Source of the DNA: Carboxylicivirga sp964602515
Lineage (GTDB): Bacteria; Bacteroidota; Bacteroidia; Bacteroidales; Marinilabiliaceae
Assembly (NCBI GenBank): GCA_964602515.1
Contig: CAZRRJ010000009.1
Coordinates: 62,001-126,000, forward strand
Direction: 5' to 3'
Length of the DNA stretch: 64,000 bases
The notes beneath the pieces were generated by a model, which did no database searches, was not told the origin of the DNA, and saw only the letters and a program-made list of their open reading frames with translations. Numbering within the stretch: the stretch's first letter is position 1; each line of letters starts with the position of its first letter. Made by a program: the position numbers and the translations under genes. Shown in pieces: positions 44,932 through 53,467 of the stretch.

Positions 44932-45084
44932 ATGGAAATGAATACTTTTATTATGGAAGACCTTACTGATGGATTACATAACATGAATCATGGTGATTTT
45001 TCACATGAAGATTTAAATGAACTACATCAAAATGTTAATCTCTTCGATGATTTAGAAGACGAATACCTTATTGAGGTTTTTTAA
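44932..45084 (+). CDS. 50-residue acidic small protein
   Basis: ATG at 44932 to TAA at 45084 encodes MEMNTFIMEDLTDGLHNMNH, then a tail rich in Asp, Glu, His and Asn ending LEDEYLIEVF. It is strongly acidic and lacks Cys and Lys. Two back-to-back hairpins, the second a strong terminator, follow within 80 bases, which supports a real short transcript. No family recognised; it could be a small regulatory or antitoxin-like protein, but there is no toxin partner. Confidence 0.5.
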   Translation: MEMNTFIMEDLTDGLHNMNHGDFSHEDLNELHQNVNLFDDLEDEYLIEVF

Positions 45085-45112
45085 CAATTATAAAAATACC
45101 ACTTTAACTACC

Positions 45113-45130
45113 GACCAGAAACGTCTGGTC
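45113..45130 (+). other. perfect hairpin
   Basis: GACCAGA (45113-45119) and TCTGGTC (45124-45130) pair perfectly around AACG. It has no T run of its own and precedes the terminator by 8 bases. Confidence 0.55.
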
Positions 45131-45138
45131 ATACACTT

Positions 45139-45167
45139 GAGAGACTATTTATAGTCTCTCTTTTTTT
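45139..45167 (+). terminator. terminator of the 50-residue gene
   Basis: A perfect 9-bp stem GAGAGACTA/TAGTCTCTC (45139-45147 with 45152-45160), TTTA loop and seven T. Confidence 0.88.
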
Positions 45168-45391
45168 GCCTTTTTTCAATTATCTTGAAAGGATTTTGGG
45201 GGCATGCACCTTTAATTTTATGGTATAAGAGTGTAAAATGATATTTATTGCAGATGGGTGATTCTCAAAATCAACCTGTACACCAAAGGTAAAAACATCT
45301 TTTAATCCAATGAGGTGATGGATTATGTGCTTGTTAATCAGGTATATGTTAAGTGTTTTACTATAAAGTAACCTGCTTTAAATGACTTTTG

Positions 45392-45658
45392 TTATTTTAT
45401 CTCTTCAAAGTCTACATATTCCCCATCGTCTGTTATGGTAGAAGAACTTGATTTTGTCTTTGTACCCATCTTAATGGTTACTTTACCTTCTTCCTCCTTG
45501 GCTTTCTTTTGATATGATCCAGCCCTGTTTTGTTGCTGTTGTTGCATCTTTTCAAAGCTTTTCTTCATTACATATGGAAGTGCCAGTCGACCAATAAACT
45601 TAAACAGGTAATAGAATGTTAAAAGGAATAATATTGTTTTTGCAAGACCTAGAATCAT
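45392..45658 (-). CDS. DUF4834-family membrane protein
   Basis: About 88 residues from ATG 45658. One hydrophobic N-terminal helix (MILGLAKTILFLLTFYYLFK) is followed by a basic, Gln-rich cytoplasmic part (KSFEKMQQQQQNRAG) and an acidic end (DDGEYVDFEEIK). This layout and the conserved terminal YVDFEE-like motif match DUF4834, a Bacteroidota family of unknown function. A TATATTTG box (minus strand, 45676-45683) lies just upstream. Confidence 0.75.
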   Translation of the reverse strand: MILGLAKTILFLLTFYYLFKFIGRLALPYVMKKSFEKMQQQQQNRAGSYQKKAKEEEGKVTIKMGTKTKSSSSTITDDGEYVDFEEIK

Positions 45659-45880
45659 ATCAAAAAAGTTTAATACAAATATACGGTATAAGGTGAACAA
45701 TAACCGTGCAAAAGCAAGCCAAAGTAAAATGCATGACAATACGTCTATCCGAATTGGATCTATTACGTCATCTTGTCGGTAATAATTGTTTTTGTAAAAG
45801 AATAGTCAATTACTTTATACAAGTATTAGGAAAAATTTGTTTTGCCTTGTTTCGTGGTATTTAGCACTTGAAGCTTTTTA

Positions 45881-46520
45881 GTGGAGATTGATGTTTCGAA
45901 AGAATAGTTTAATGCATGTATTAGTGTAATAAACACAGATCAAAAGGCAAGTATAAAAGCTACATTTAAAATTTACAATACAGCATCCGGCGTAAAACAT
46001 CTTATTGGCTGGAGTTGAAGGCATCGCAAGTAAGACCTTGCAATGATGTGGAAGTAACAGGAGTTTATTATAAAAATATAGCATTATCCTTCTATAGTAG
46101 AAACTACAGAGTTGTAGCTGTTCTCCCTAACAAGGCAAAAAGTATGTGTAAGGTATAGGCTATAAACGCAGAAATGATCTAACAAATGCTAAATGCCCCT
46201 TAGGGTGCAGGCCAAAATCTTTCTTTTTGGCAACCTTAATTCTAAAAGACCTATGAGTTAAGAAGCCTTAGAAGGCAGAATGAGGTTCCTCAAAAAAGGA
46301 GCGTACGGCAGTTGATGCACATTCTTATTCTCAGAAGCCAAATAAAGCTATATAGTACCAATTAAGTCTATGCTTAAACTATTTGATAGACAAACGGACC
46401 AGGTAAAATCAGAAATTGATAAGTGTATTAAAACTGTTGAAATATTAAAAGAGAAAGAGGAGACAATAAAGGGACTTGGACAACTTACAATAGCCACGGT
46501 TATTGCCGGAACATTTTGAT
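45881..46520 (+). pseudogene. decayed IS110-family transposase
   Basis: Read in frame across the region, a long IS110 transposase can be followed despite many stops. It opens IDVSKE, stop, then FNACISVI and KATFKIYNTASGVKHLIGW (the DEDD-type N-terminus); after a frameshift VEVTGVYYKNIALSF and VVAVLPNKAKSM; then, with four in-frame stops, QNLSFWQP and KTYELRSLRRQNEV; after another shift KKERTAVDAHSYSQKPNKAI; and last VKSEIDKCIKTVEILKEKEE and TIKGLGQLTIATVIAG. The C-terminal half with the Ser-rich catalytic region is missing. Clearly an old, dead insertion that explains what otherwise looks like a 1-kb gene desert. Confidence 0.85.
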
Positions 46521-46643
46521 ATGAAAAATTATGCGAAAATTTGAAGTTATTCTTGTTTTTAGACAGTACCTCAGGTTATAAGGTTATACCTCCTGCTAAC
46601 CCGGGTTTCCAGATGTGTTTTTTTAAAATTTTTATAAGGGTAG

Positions 46644-46679
46644 GAGGCACTATTGTTTTTTACAGAATAATAGTGCCTC
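46644..46679. terminator. hairpin downstream of ywbE
   Basis: GAGGCACTATT (46644-46654) pairs perfectly with AATAGTGCCTC (46669-46679). The neighbouring T content is modest on either strand, so it may be the terminator of the minus-strand efflux operon or a relic of the IS110 element. Confidence 0.5.
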
Positions 46680-46726
46680 TCACCTTTAAAGGAGTAATCC
46701 GGATTAAGTAATTTATACCAGATATA

Positions 46727-46930
46727 TTATTCTTCACTAATTTCTTTTACTCTTCCTACCTGGCCATCTTCCAATTTTACTTTTATACCATGTGGATGAA
46801 ATTTACTTTTGGTAAGAATATCTTTTACAACACCATAAGTTAATCTTCCACTTCTTTGATCTGCTTTAAGGATAATGGCTACCTCAATTCCTGGTTGAAT
46901 ATTTTGACGCTCTCGTCCGTCTGTTGACAT
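46727..46930 (-). CDS. ywbE: YwbE-family protein
   Basis: A 67-residue cytosolic protein of the YwbE family (DUF2196), beta-rich, with the conserved stretch RQNIQPGIEVAIILKADQRS near residues 8-27 and HPHGIKVKLEDGQVGRVKEI at the end. Length is typical. Function unknown. It begins 16 bases after the TolC-like gene on the same strand and so is probably the last gene of the efflux operon. Confidence 0.88.
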   Translation of the reverse strand: MSTDGRERQNIQPGIEVAIILKADQRSGRLTYGVVKDILTKSKFHPHGIKVKLEDGQVGRVKEISEE

Positions 46931-46946
46931 AATTTATTTGCTTAGG

Positions 46947-48458
46947 TTATATGCCCGTTTCAGGCTTCTTTTTAACTAATCCCTGTAATAGTGGATTATC
47001 ATACATGATCTTTTGGTTCTTTTCAAAATCGTATAATGTCAGCTCCCGTAGGCGATAAAAAGCAGTCCAATAAGTTTCAAGTGATTTAATATAATCGCGC
47101 TTTGCCTTTTCTCTTTCCGATAATGAAATGTTAAGATCTGTGATACTGATTTCCCCGTTTTGGAATTTTTTAAGTGCAATTAAATACCCATTACCTGCAA
47201 CATTATCAGCTTCTTTGGCAATTTCAAGCTGAGCCTTTAATAATCCAAACTGTTCTACTTGTACAATTACTGTGCGTTCAAAATTTTCCCGGTCACGCTC
47301 TACATCAAATACAATCAAGTCACGCTTACTTTCAGCCAGCTTAACATTTGAGCTGGATTTACCCCAGTCCAGTATTGGTATGGCTAAGGATAAACGAACT
47401 TGTTGTTGTTTTTGCGGATCATCATAAACACCTGGAATATCAGGGGCGCTATTAGATAAGCCGTAGCTACCACGTAGTGTAGCAGCCAGCCCGTTATTTC
47501 GTTTTGCTTTTGTCAAGTCTCTGTCTGCCTCAATTAAACGGCGTGCATATTGGGTTGTTTCTTTTCGGTTCGTTAAAGCTTCATCTAGAGCTTTTTGTGC
47601 GTTAACCTCAAATAAAAACATATTTAGTGGCATCTCTAACTCAATTTGGGTTGTTTGGTCAAGCCCAATATATGACTTAAGTTCAAAGTCAGCATTTTTT
47701 AAATCCATGCTTGCTTGTGTCAACGATTTCTGTGCAGTTAGCACCGATAGTCTGATTCTTGAATAATCATTCTCGGAGATAGTACCCAATTTACGCTTTG
47801 TTTCTGCAATCCGGAGATTATCTTCGCTATTCGCCAGATTATTTTCGGCTAATTTAAAATTGGTTTGAACACGCAAATACCGGAAAAAACGTGTGGTGGC
47901 ATTACGCGAAATCTCTTCAATAGCTTCTACAAAATCCTTTTGGGCTTCATCGTATACCAAAGGTTCTGTCCTACGTGACCATTTCATCCAGTTATAGGCA
48001 AAAATGGGTTGTGTGAAACCAATTACAAACGGATCACCTGAGAAGTTAACTTCATCTTTAATAAGGTCTTGTATACGATATAACGAGCTGGAAGCATATA
48101 TTTGGGTACCTGATTGTGGGATAGATTGATTGACAGACAAGTTGGCATTCCCCTGCAAAGAAGACACATGCCTGAATTCAACACTACCATCCGGCTGTGT
48201 TACTGCTCTTGTGCGTTGACTATAATTAGGTAGATCACCATTCAGCACCAATTGTGGTCTGAACTGTGCCTGAAAATTTTTCCATCGCCAATAGTAGTTC
48301 TCATACCTGTTTTGAGCATATTTAACTGACGATGATTGATTAATTGATAAATCAACAACATTCTGAAGCGTTAATTTTAACTTATTTAGATCAGTTGATT
48401 GCGTTTTGCCATATGTTATACAAAGCAACATTACCAAAGCCAGTCCTATTCCTTTCAC
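46947..48458 (-). CDS. TolC-family outer membrane efflux protein
   Basis: A 503-residue exported protein with a signal peptide (residues 1-19, ending KTQS) and the duplicated long coiled-coil pattern of outer membrane factors: LTLQNVVDLSINQSSSVKYA near 28, VRLSLAIPILDWGKSSSNV near 360 and the ITDLNISLSEREKAKRDYI segment near 448. It would form a trimeric channel-tunnel with the MFP encoded directly upstream (5-base gap). No inner-membrane pump gene accompanies the pair. Confidence 0.9.
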   Translation of the reverse strand: MKGIGLALVMLLCITYGKTQSTDLNKLKLTLQNVVDLSINQSSSVKYAQNRYENYYWRWKNFQAQFRPQLVLNGDLPNYSQRTRAVTQPDGSVEFRHVSSLQGNANLSVNQSIPQSGTQIYASSSLYRIQDLIKDEVNFSGDPFVIGFTQPIFAYNWMKWSRRTEPLVYDEAQKDFVEAIEEISRNATTRFFRYLRVQTNFKLAENNLANSEDNLRIAETKRKLGTISENDYSRIRLSVLTAQKSLTQASMDLKNADFELKSYIGLDQTTQIELEMPLNMFLFEVNAQKALDEALTNRKETTQYARRLIEADRDLTKAKRNNGLAATLRGSYGLSNSAPDIPGVYDDPQKQQQVRLSLAIPILDWGKSSSNVKLAESKRDLIVFDVERDRENFERTVIVQVEQFGLLKAQLEIAKEADNVAGNGYLIALKKFQNGEISITDLNISLSEREKAKRDYIKSLETYWTAFYRLRELTLYDFEKNQKIMYDNPLLQGLVKKKPETGI

Positions 48459-48463
48459 AACAT

Positions 48464-49672
48464 CTAATTTTTAAGTTCATCAACTCTAACAGCAGTCACA
48501 TTGCCCACGGAAGAAGCCGAAGAAATAACCACTTCATCACCCTCAATCAATCCTTCCTTCACCTCCATGTACTCATCTGTAATTAAACCAAATTTGAGTT
48601 CTTTCTGAAAAGCACTATCGCCATTGACAATAAAAACTTGTTGTACTTTCTTACTATCAAGCAGTGCACCCTTTTTAATAAGTAACACACCATAACGTGC
48701 TTGATCAACAATTTGTAAATTTACCTTTTGGTTAGGTATTAACTTAGGATGGTTGCTATCAGTTAAATAAACTGAGAATTGCAGGTTGCCATCCTCAAGT
48801 GTTGGCATTATGGTTCCTATTCGCCCTTCAAGACGTGTATCATCAACCACCACATAAGCTTTACGGCCTGTTTTAATCATTTTTTTATGTTTCTGATTAA
48901 TAGTGGCTTTAATTTTAAATCGTGTTAAATCTGAAAGGCTTACTAAAAGCTTATCGTCCTGAATCTTTTCTCCTACTTTACCGTGTATAGCAAGCACAAT
49001 GCCATCAGAAGGCGCTTTAACATTCATTCTTTTAAGTAAGTTTTTTTGTTGTGCCAGTTCTTTTTTTTGGATCTCAATTTGTAGTAATATGCCGTTTTCA
49101 TCGGCTGCTAACTGAGCCAGTTTTATTGCATTTTTTTGCTGAACCAGTTGTAAATCTTTTTCCGCTAAAACTAATTCTTGTTTGGTCTTATCAAATTTAG
49201 CTGGTGAGATACCTCCAACTTCCAGCAATTGTTCCTGATCTGCCAGAACTGATTTAATAGATGATATTTTTAGTTTTTTAGTTTCTATGCTATGCGATAA
49301 ATCAGCTTTTGTACTGCGGGCAGTTAACCTGTTCTTTTCTAGGTTATTTTGCATTACAGCTAATTGATCGTTAAGATTCTCAATTTTATCTTCAACAGCT
49401 TTTGTGTTAAGAACTACTATTGACTCCCCTTTTTTTACCTTTTGGCCTGGTTCTTTATTTATTTGGGTAATAATGCTGGCCGACGGGCTTAAAAGTAAAA
49501 CTTCATTGGCTGGCTCAACAATCCCCTCGGTAGTTTCCCAGGTTTCAATATCCCCTTTATCAGCCACATAAGTTTCAAATATTCCATTTTTCTTTTTCAC
49601 CTGGCATGAAAGTACAAGTGTAGTAATTACAATAAGTTGTAGTAAAACTAAGGCATTAGATTTCTGATACAT
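48464..49672 (-). CDS. periplasmic adaptor (RND/ABC-type membrane fusion protein), lipoprotein
   Basis: A 402-residue adaptor. The signal ends in lipobox VLSC (Cys23). Two lipoyl halves (IVEPANEVLLLSPSASIITQ near 51 and VKAPSDGIVLAIHGKVGEKI near 213) flank a long helical hairpin (about 85-205, rich in Gln, Lys, Leu), followed by beta-barrel and membrane-proximal domains. The form is that of MacA/HlyD-like fusion proteins. It is the first gene of the MFP-TolC-ywbE operon. Confidence 0.88.
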   Translation of the reverse strand: MYQKSNALVLLQLIVITTLVLSCQVKKKNGIFETYVADKGDIETWETTEGIVEPANEVLLLSPSASIITQINKEPGQKVKKGESIVVLNTKAVEDKIENLNDQLAVMQNNLEKNRLTARSTKADLSHSIETKKLKISSIKSVLADQEQLLEVGGISPAKFDKTKQELVLAEKDLQLVQQKNAIKLAQLAADENGILLQIEIQKKELAQQKNLLKRMNVKAPSDGIVLAIHGKVGEKIQDDKLLVSLSDLTRFKIKATINQKHKKMIKTGRKAYVVVDDTRLEGRIGTIMPTLEDGNLQFSVYLTDSNHPKLIPNQKVNLQIVDQARYGVLLIKKGALLDSKKVQQVFIVNGDSAFQKELKFGLITDEYMEVKEGLIEGDEVVISSASSVGNVTAVRVDELKN

Positions 49673-49825
49673 AGATTCCTTTAAATAAATAGATTCCCTT
49701 GTACTAAAACAATTCTATTCTGAGTATGAAGCAAAAATAATGGATGTAATTAAATTACCGGGGTATAATAGCGTTCAAAATAGTTCTGATTTGTCCTATA
49801 ATTGTTAATTCGTAGATTTTTTAAT

Positions 49826-49859
49826 AAAGAAAAACCCGAATACCTCTGATATTCGGGTT
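49826..49859 (-). terminator. terminator after the DUF805 gene
   Basis: A perfect 10-bp stem: AACCCGAATA (49833-49842 on the plus strand) with TATTCGGGTT (49850-49859). On the minus strand it is followed by TTTCTTTATT. Confidence 0.88.
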
Positions 49860-49882
49860 GAAGAATTATTGTAAGAAAATAT

Positions 49883-50251
49883 TTAAATTTCTACCTCTTT
49901 AGGATCTGAACCATACTGATTTTCACCAGACTGACCTTCTGTAGCAGCTAATACTAAAAACCAAATACCTCCAATAAGTGGAACTAGTGTAATAAGAACC
50001 ATTGCTCCGCTTTTACCAAGATCGTGCATACGACGTACACTTACAGCTATAGTAGGCAATAGCATTGCTAAAGAGAATAATGATGTCAACGGTGATATAG
50101 CTATACCAGTAATAGCTATCAATATACCATCAATAACCATCGCTGCAATCATAAATAACATATAAAACAGAATGAACATCCAGTATTCTTTTCTACGTGC
50201 ACGTCCTGAAAAATCAACATACTTTTTTAATGCTTGAATAAAATAATTCAT
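49883..50251 (-). CDS. DUF805-family inner membrane protein
   Basis: A 122-residue protein: a short amphipathic N-terminus with the family signature MNYFIQALKKYVDFSGRARR and EYWMF, three to four membrane helices, and SVRRMHDLGKSG near 90, the RRLHD-like motif diagnostic of DUF805 (YhaH/YhaI group). Function unknown. The start at 50251 follows a full promoter, so the long upstream extension overlapping ispH is not real. Confidence 0.9.
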   Translation of the reverse strand: MNYFIQALKKYVDFSGRARRKEYWMFILFYMLFMIAAMVIDGILIAITGIAISPLTSLFSLAMLLPTIAVSVRRMHDLGKSGAMVLITLVPLIGGIWFLVLAATEGQSGENQYGSDPKEVEI

Positions 50252-50302
50252 AATTGAAAAAATTAAATAATTGAAACTTGTTCTTAAAGATATAATCTTA
50301 TG

Positions 50303-50333
50303 CAAAAGTAAAAGAAAGAACGCACCAAACAAA
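50303..50333 (-). promoter_or_regulatory. promoter of the DUF805 gene
   Basis: On the minus strand, TTTG (50330-50333), exactly 19 bases, then TACTTTTG (50303-50310). The full match lies in the gap after ispH, 52 bases before the start codon. Confidence 0.75.
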
Positions 50334-50348
50334 CTGCTAGATACATAA

Positions 50349-51206
50349 TTAATGCAGATTACGAATACTTGTGGCAACTTCCTCCAATAACCAATCCGGT
50401 GTAGAGGTAGCACCACAAACACCAATAGACTCAATACCCTTAAACCATTTATCATCTATTTCATCAGACGATGACACAAAGTAACTTTTGTTATTGGTCT
50501 TTTTACACGCATTAAACAGTACCTTGGCATTACTACTCATTTTGCCACCAACAAATACTATTACAGGGTGTTTTTTTGCAAATGCCATAATACGGGGTAC
50601 ACGACCTGTAACCTGTTTACATGTGGTATTGTGCCAGGCTATTGAATAACCAACACGTTTCTCTATTGCTGTAATAAGTTGTTTTAAGGTATCAGGATTC
50701 TTGGTTGTTTGTGCAAATACCTCAATTGGCCGGCTAAAATCCAAGTGTTCCAACTCTGTTACATCTTCAATTACAATAGCCTCACCATTGGTTTGTCCTA
50801 TCAGGCCAATTACTTCGGCATGTCCCCGCTTACCATAAATTACGATCTGACCATTAAGGGCCTTTTGTTTTAGGTAAGCGGCTTTAATTCTTTGCTGTAG
50901 CTTTAATACCACAGGGCAAGTAGCATCTTTAAGAGCTAGTCCCTTGTCTTTTATTTTGTTGTATGATGCAGGAGGTTCGCCATGTGCTCTGAACAAAACG
51001 GTACCCTTTTCGATAGTTGACAAATCATTGTCCTTGATAATAGACATACCCAGTTTATTCAACCTTGATGACTCGGCCTCGTTGTGTACAATATCACCTA
51101 CACAATATACTTGTCCGCCTTGCTCAAGTAAGAAGGTTGCTGCCTCTATAGCTTTTCTTACTCCAAAGCAAAAACCTGAATATTTATCAATCTCAACTTT
51201 TACCAT
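50349..51206 (-). CDS. ispH: 4-hydroxy-3-methylbut-2-enyl diphosphate reductase
   Basis: Last step of the MEP pathway to isoprenoid precursors. The 285 residues carry the three Cys that bind the iron-sulfur cluster (GFCFGVRKAIE near residue 12, DATCPVV near 95 and NTTCKQVTGR near 195), the His in RAHGEPP near 74, and GHAEVIGLIGQT near 127. Cytosolic. It starts 2 bases after cmk, a gene pair often seen in bacteria. Confidence 0.95.
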   Translation of the reverse strand: MVKVEIDKYSGFCFGVRKAIEAATFLLEQGGQVYCVGDIVHNEAESSRLNKLGMSIIKDNDLSTIEKGTVLFRAHGEPPASYNKIKDKGLALKDATCPVVLKLQQRIKAAYLKQKALNGQIVIYGKRGHAEVIGLIGQTNGEAIVIEDVTELEHLDFSRPIEVFAQTTKNPDTLKQLITAIEKRVGYSIAWHNTTCKQVTGRVPRIMAFAKKHPVIVFVGGKMSSNAKVLFNACKKTNNKSYFVSSSDEIDDKWFKGIESIGVCGATSTPDWLLEEVATSIRNLH

Positions 51207-51208
51207 AA

Positions 51209-51913
51209 TTAAGCTAAGTTGCGCTCTCTAAGCACATTTATTATCCAGTCAAGCTGTTCTTCTTTGTTCAGGTAACTGTTATCAAGTACTATCGCATCTT
51301 CAGTTTGTACCAAAGGACTTTCGGTACGCGTGCTATCCAAATAATCACGCTGCTTTATATTATCTAAGATGGCCTTAAAATCTACCGCATTTCCATTATC
51401 GGTTAGCTCATCATATCGACGTTGTGCCCGTACTTCTGCCGAAGCTGTCATAAATAACTTAAGATCAGCATTGGGAAATACAACAGAGCCAATGTCTCTG
51501 CCATCCATTACAATACCACCTTCTTTACCCATTTCTTGTTGTAGTTCAACTAAACGATGGCGGACAAAAGCAATTGCACTAATAGCACTTACATTATTGC
51601 TCACGTCTAAACCTCGGATTTTCTCTTCAACACTAACGCCATTTAAAAAAGTTTCATTCTTCTTTTCACCAGGCAGGTACTTAAAGGTAATTCTAATATT
51701 ATCCAATTGTGATTTTAATGTTGCTTCATCGATACCATTAGTTGTTATTAAGCCCTTTTGCATAGCAAAAAGTGTAACAGATCTATACATAGCACCTGTA
51801 TCAATATAGATATAACCCAACTCTTTAGCTAGATCTTTAGCTACTGTACTCTTTCCACATGATGAATGACCATCAATGGCAATGATTCCTTTTTTATTTT
51901 GCATCAGCTTCAT
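51209..51913 (-). CDS. cmk: cytidylate kinase
   Basis: Phosphorylates CMP and dCMP with ATP. The 234 residues show the P-loop GHSSCGKSTVAKDLA near 15, YIDTGAMYRSVTLFAM near 36, GRDIGSVVFPNADLKLF near 135 and RAQRRYDEL near 158. A -7 box lies only 10 bases upstream of ATG 51913, so translation may start at the second ATG (51904, MQNKKG), giving a more usual N-terminus. Operon with ispH. Confidence 0.93.
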   Translation of the reverse strand: MKLMQNKKGIIAIDGHSSCGKSTVAKDLAKELGYIYIDTGAMYRSVTLFAMQKGLITTNGIDEATLKSQLDNIRITFKYLPGEKKNETFLNGVSVEEKIRGLDVSNNVSAISAIAFVRHRLVELQQEMGKEGGIVMDGRDIGSVVFPNADLKLFMTASAEVRAQRRYDELTDNGNAVDFKAILDNIKQRDYLDSTRTESPLVQTEDAIVLDNSYLNKEEQLDWIINVLRERNLA

Positions 51914-51923
51914 AATTAAAATA

Positions 51924-51931
51924 CAAATTTA
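51924..51931 (-). promoter_or_regulatory. probable cmk-ispH promoter -7 box
   Basis: TAAATTTG on the minus strand fits TAnnTTTG. An ATTG word 17 bases upstream is a weak -33 match. It implies an almost leaderless mRNA. Confidence 0.5.
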
Positions 51932-52155
51932 ATAATAGTATTGTATTTCAATACAGATACACAAAGGCACCAGTCTATTTCTGCTAATGGCAATTCTCTT
52001 TTTCTCCAACTTTTTGTGCTAAAACTTGCTTTGTCATCCTATTGCCAAATAGTATTTCAATATAGCGTTCTAAATATGTTAACTTTATCAACCTGCAGGC
52101 ATGTGAGATTAATAAATAGAAATAAGAATTGTAAATAGTGAATTGAATCATTGGT

Positions 52156-53301
52156 TTAATACAATAATTCTGGTTTGATACTTACATTACATATACCCCT
52201 GCTTTTAAGTTTAGCAGAGGGTAAGGTAAAGCACCGTTCACCAACATTTTTATTTGATTTAAATATCTTGCGTGCCTCATCAAGGTATGCATTCATACGC
52301 GTACGAGCTGTAGCATTTATCCATGTAGCATTTTTATAACGCTCAGCAGGTAATACATAAAAGTGTTTTTTATCTTTAATCACTGGCGTATAAACCCATG
52401 TTAGTTGGTACTCTACATTAGAAACATATGTTGAGTCGCCTATTTTAGTCAGTTCAACAAAGGCGAGTGCAGCGCCATCGCGCGGAGCTGGACGCTGGTT
52501 AGAAATAAAGTTGCCCATACTATAGGCCACCATTCGGCTATCTGCAGTATCCTGATACAATTCCATAGGCTGAACAACATGAGGATGTGAGCCGATAACA
52601 ATTTTTACACCTTTATGCCATAAAAACTGTGTGAGCTTCTTTTGCTCAGGATTGGGGCTCGTATGGTATTCCCATCCCCAATGCATACATACAACTATTT
52701 CATCCACATTTTTGCGGCGTGCAGTTATAATATCATCAGCCATCTGGCTTGTGTCAATCTGGTTAACGATATTTGGATACTGCACCTGGATACCATTGGT
52801 TCCATAGGTGTAGTTTAACACGGCTAAACGAATACCTTTTGCTTCCAAGATTATGGGGTTATGCGTTATCCTATCAAGCGAATCCTTAAAAACCCCTGTA
52901 CGTGGCATGCCCTTTTTATCCAGGATATTTAAAGTACGTTCCAGTCCTTTCTTACGGCGATCAACACAATGGTTATTAGCCAATACCAAAGCATCAATAC
53001 CAGAATCTCTTAAAGCATCGACAAGCGTGTCAGGCGATGAAAAAGTTGGATATCCTTTATACGGTTTACCGGCTAAGGTTACTTCCAGGTTACCGATGGC
53101 AATATCGGCCGATTGTATATCATGCTTGATGTATTTAAAACAGTTGTGGTAATCAAATTGCTCACCAGGTCCTATACGAGCACTCTTTATCTGGGAATCG
53201 TGTCCCATAATATCACCCATAAAAACAAGGTTGATGGTAGTGGTATCTTGTGCTGATAAATGGAATGATATAAATAGAAACAGGATTAAAAAAATGCGCA
53301 T
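52156..53301 (-). CDS. CapA-family (PGA_cap) secreted protein, second copy
   Basis: A 381-residue protein of the same family as the 4597-5718 gene but only distantly similar. Signal peptide at residues 1-18, then FMGDIMGHDSQIK, AIGNLEVTLAGKP, LANNHCVDRRKKGLERTLN, VCMHWGWEYHT and IGSHPHVVQPMELY, the expected metal-ligand blocks. Start at 53301 chosen over a TTG-type extension; TATTTTTG just upstream could be its -7 box. As above, no capsule synthesis genes are adjacent. Confidence 0.85.
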   Translation of the reverse strand: MRIFLILFLFISFHLSAQDTTTINLVFMGDIMGHDSQIKSARIGPGEQFDYHNCFKYIKHDIQSADIAIGNLEVTLAGKPYKGYPTFSSPDTLVDALRDSGIDALVLANNHCVDRRKKGLERTLNILDKKGMPRTGVFKDSLDRITHNPIILEAKGIRLAVLNYTYGTNGIQVQYPNIVNQIDTSQMADDIITARRKNVDEIVVCMHWGWEYHTSPNPEQKKLTQFLWHKGVKIVIGSHPHVVQPMELYQDTADSRMVAYSMGNFISNQRPAPRDGAALAFVELTKIGDSTYVSNVEYQLTWVYTPVIKDKKHFYVLPAERYKNATWINATARTRMNAYLDEARKIFKSNKNVGERCFTLPSAKLKSRGICNVSIKPELLY

Positions 53302-53467
53302 AATAATAGTTTTGCAGCAAAAATACAATTTGCCTCTTATAACCTCATCATACTTTTAGAATTATAACCTAAAACTATACATAGTAAGTTATTGCGAGTT
53401 AAATAAAACTGTATAATGAAATTATGGGTAGATAAGTTGGTGAATAATCAATACCTTCGATAAAACC

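Larger units (their letters stand above)
45085..45391. other. intergenic region with two hairpins
   Basis: Holds the hairpin at 45113-45130 and the terminator at 45139-45167. Nothing recognised in the remainder. Confidence 0.5.

Noticed and set aside
46370..46519. 49-codon ORF as a small protein gene
   Set aside because: It is the last readable piece of the decayed IS110 transposase.
50252..50455. N-terminal extension of the DUF805 protein
   Set aside because: It overlaps ispH and the promoter; the DUF805 family starts at the ATG at 50251.
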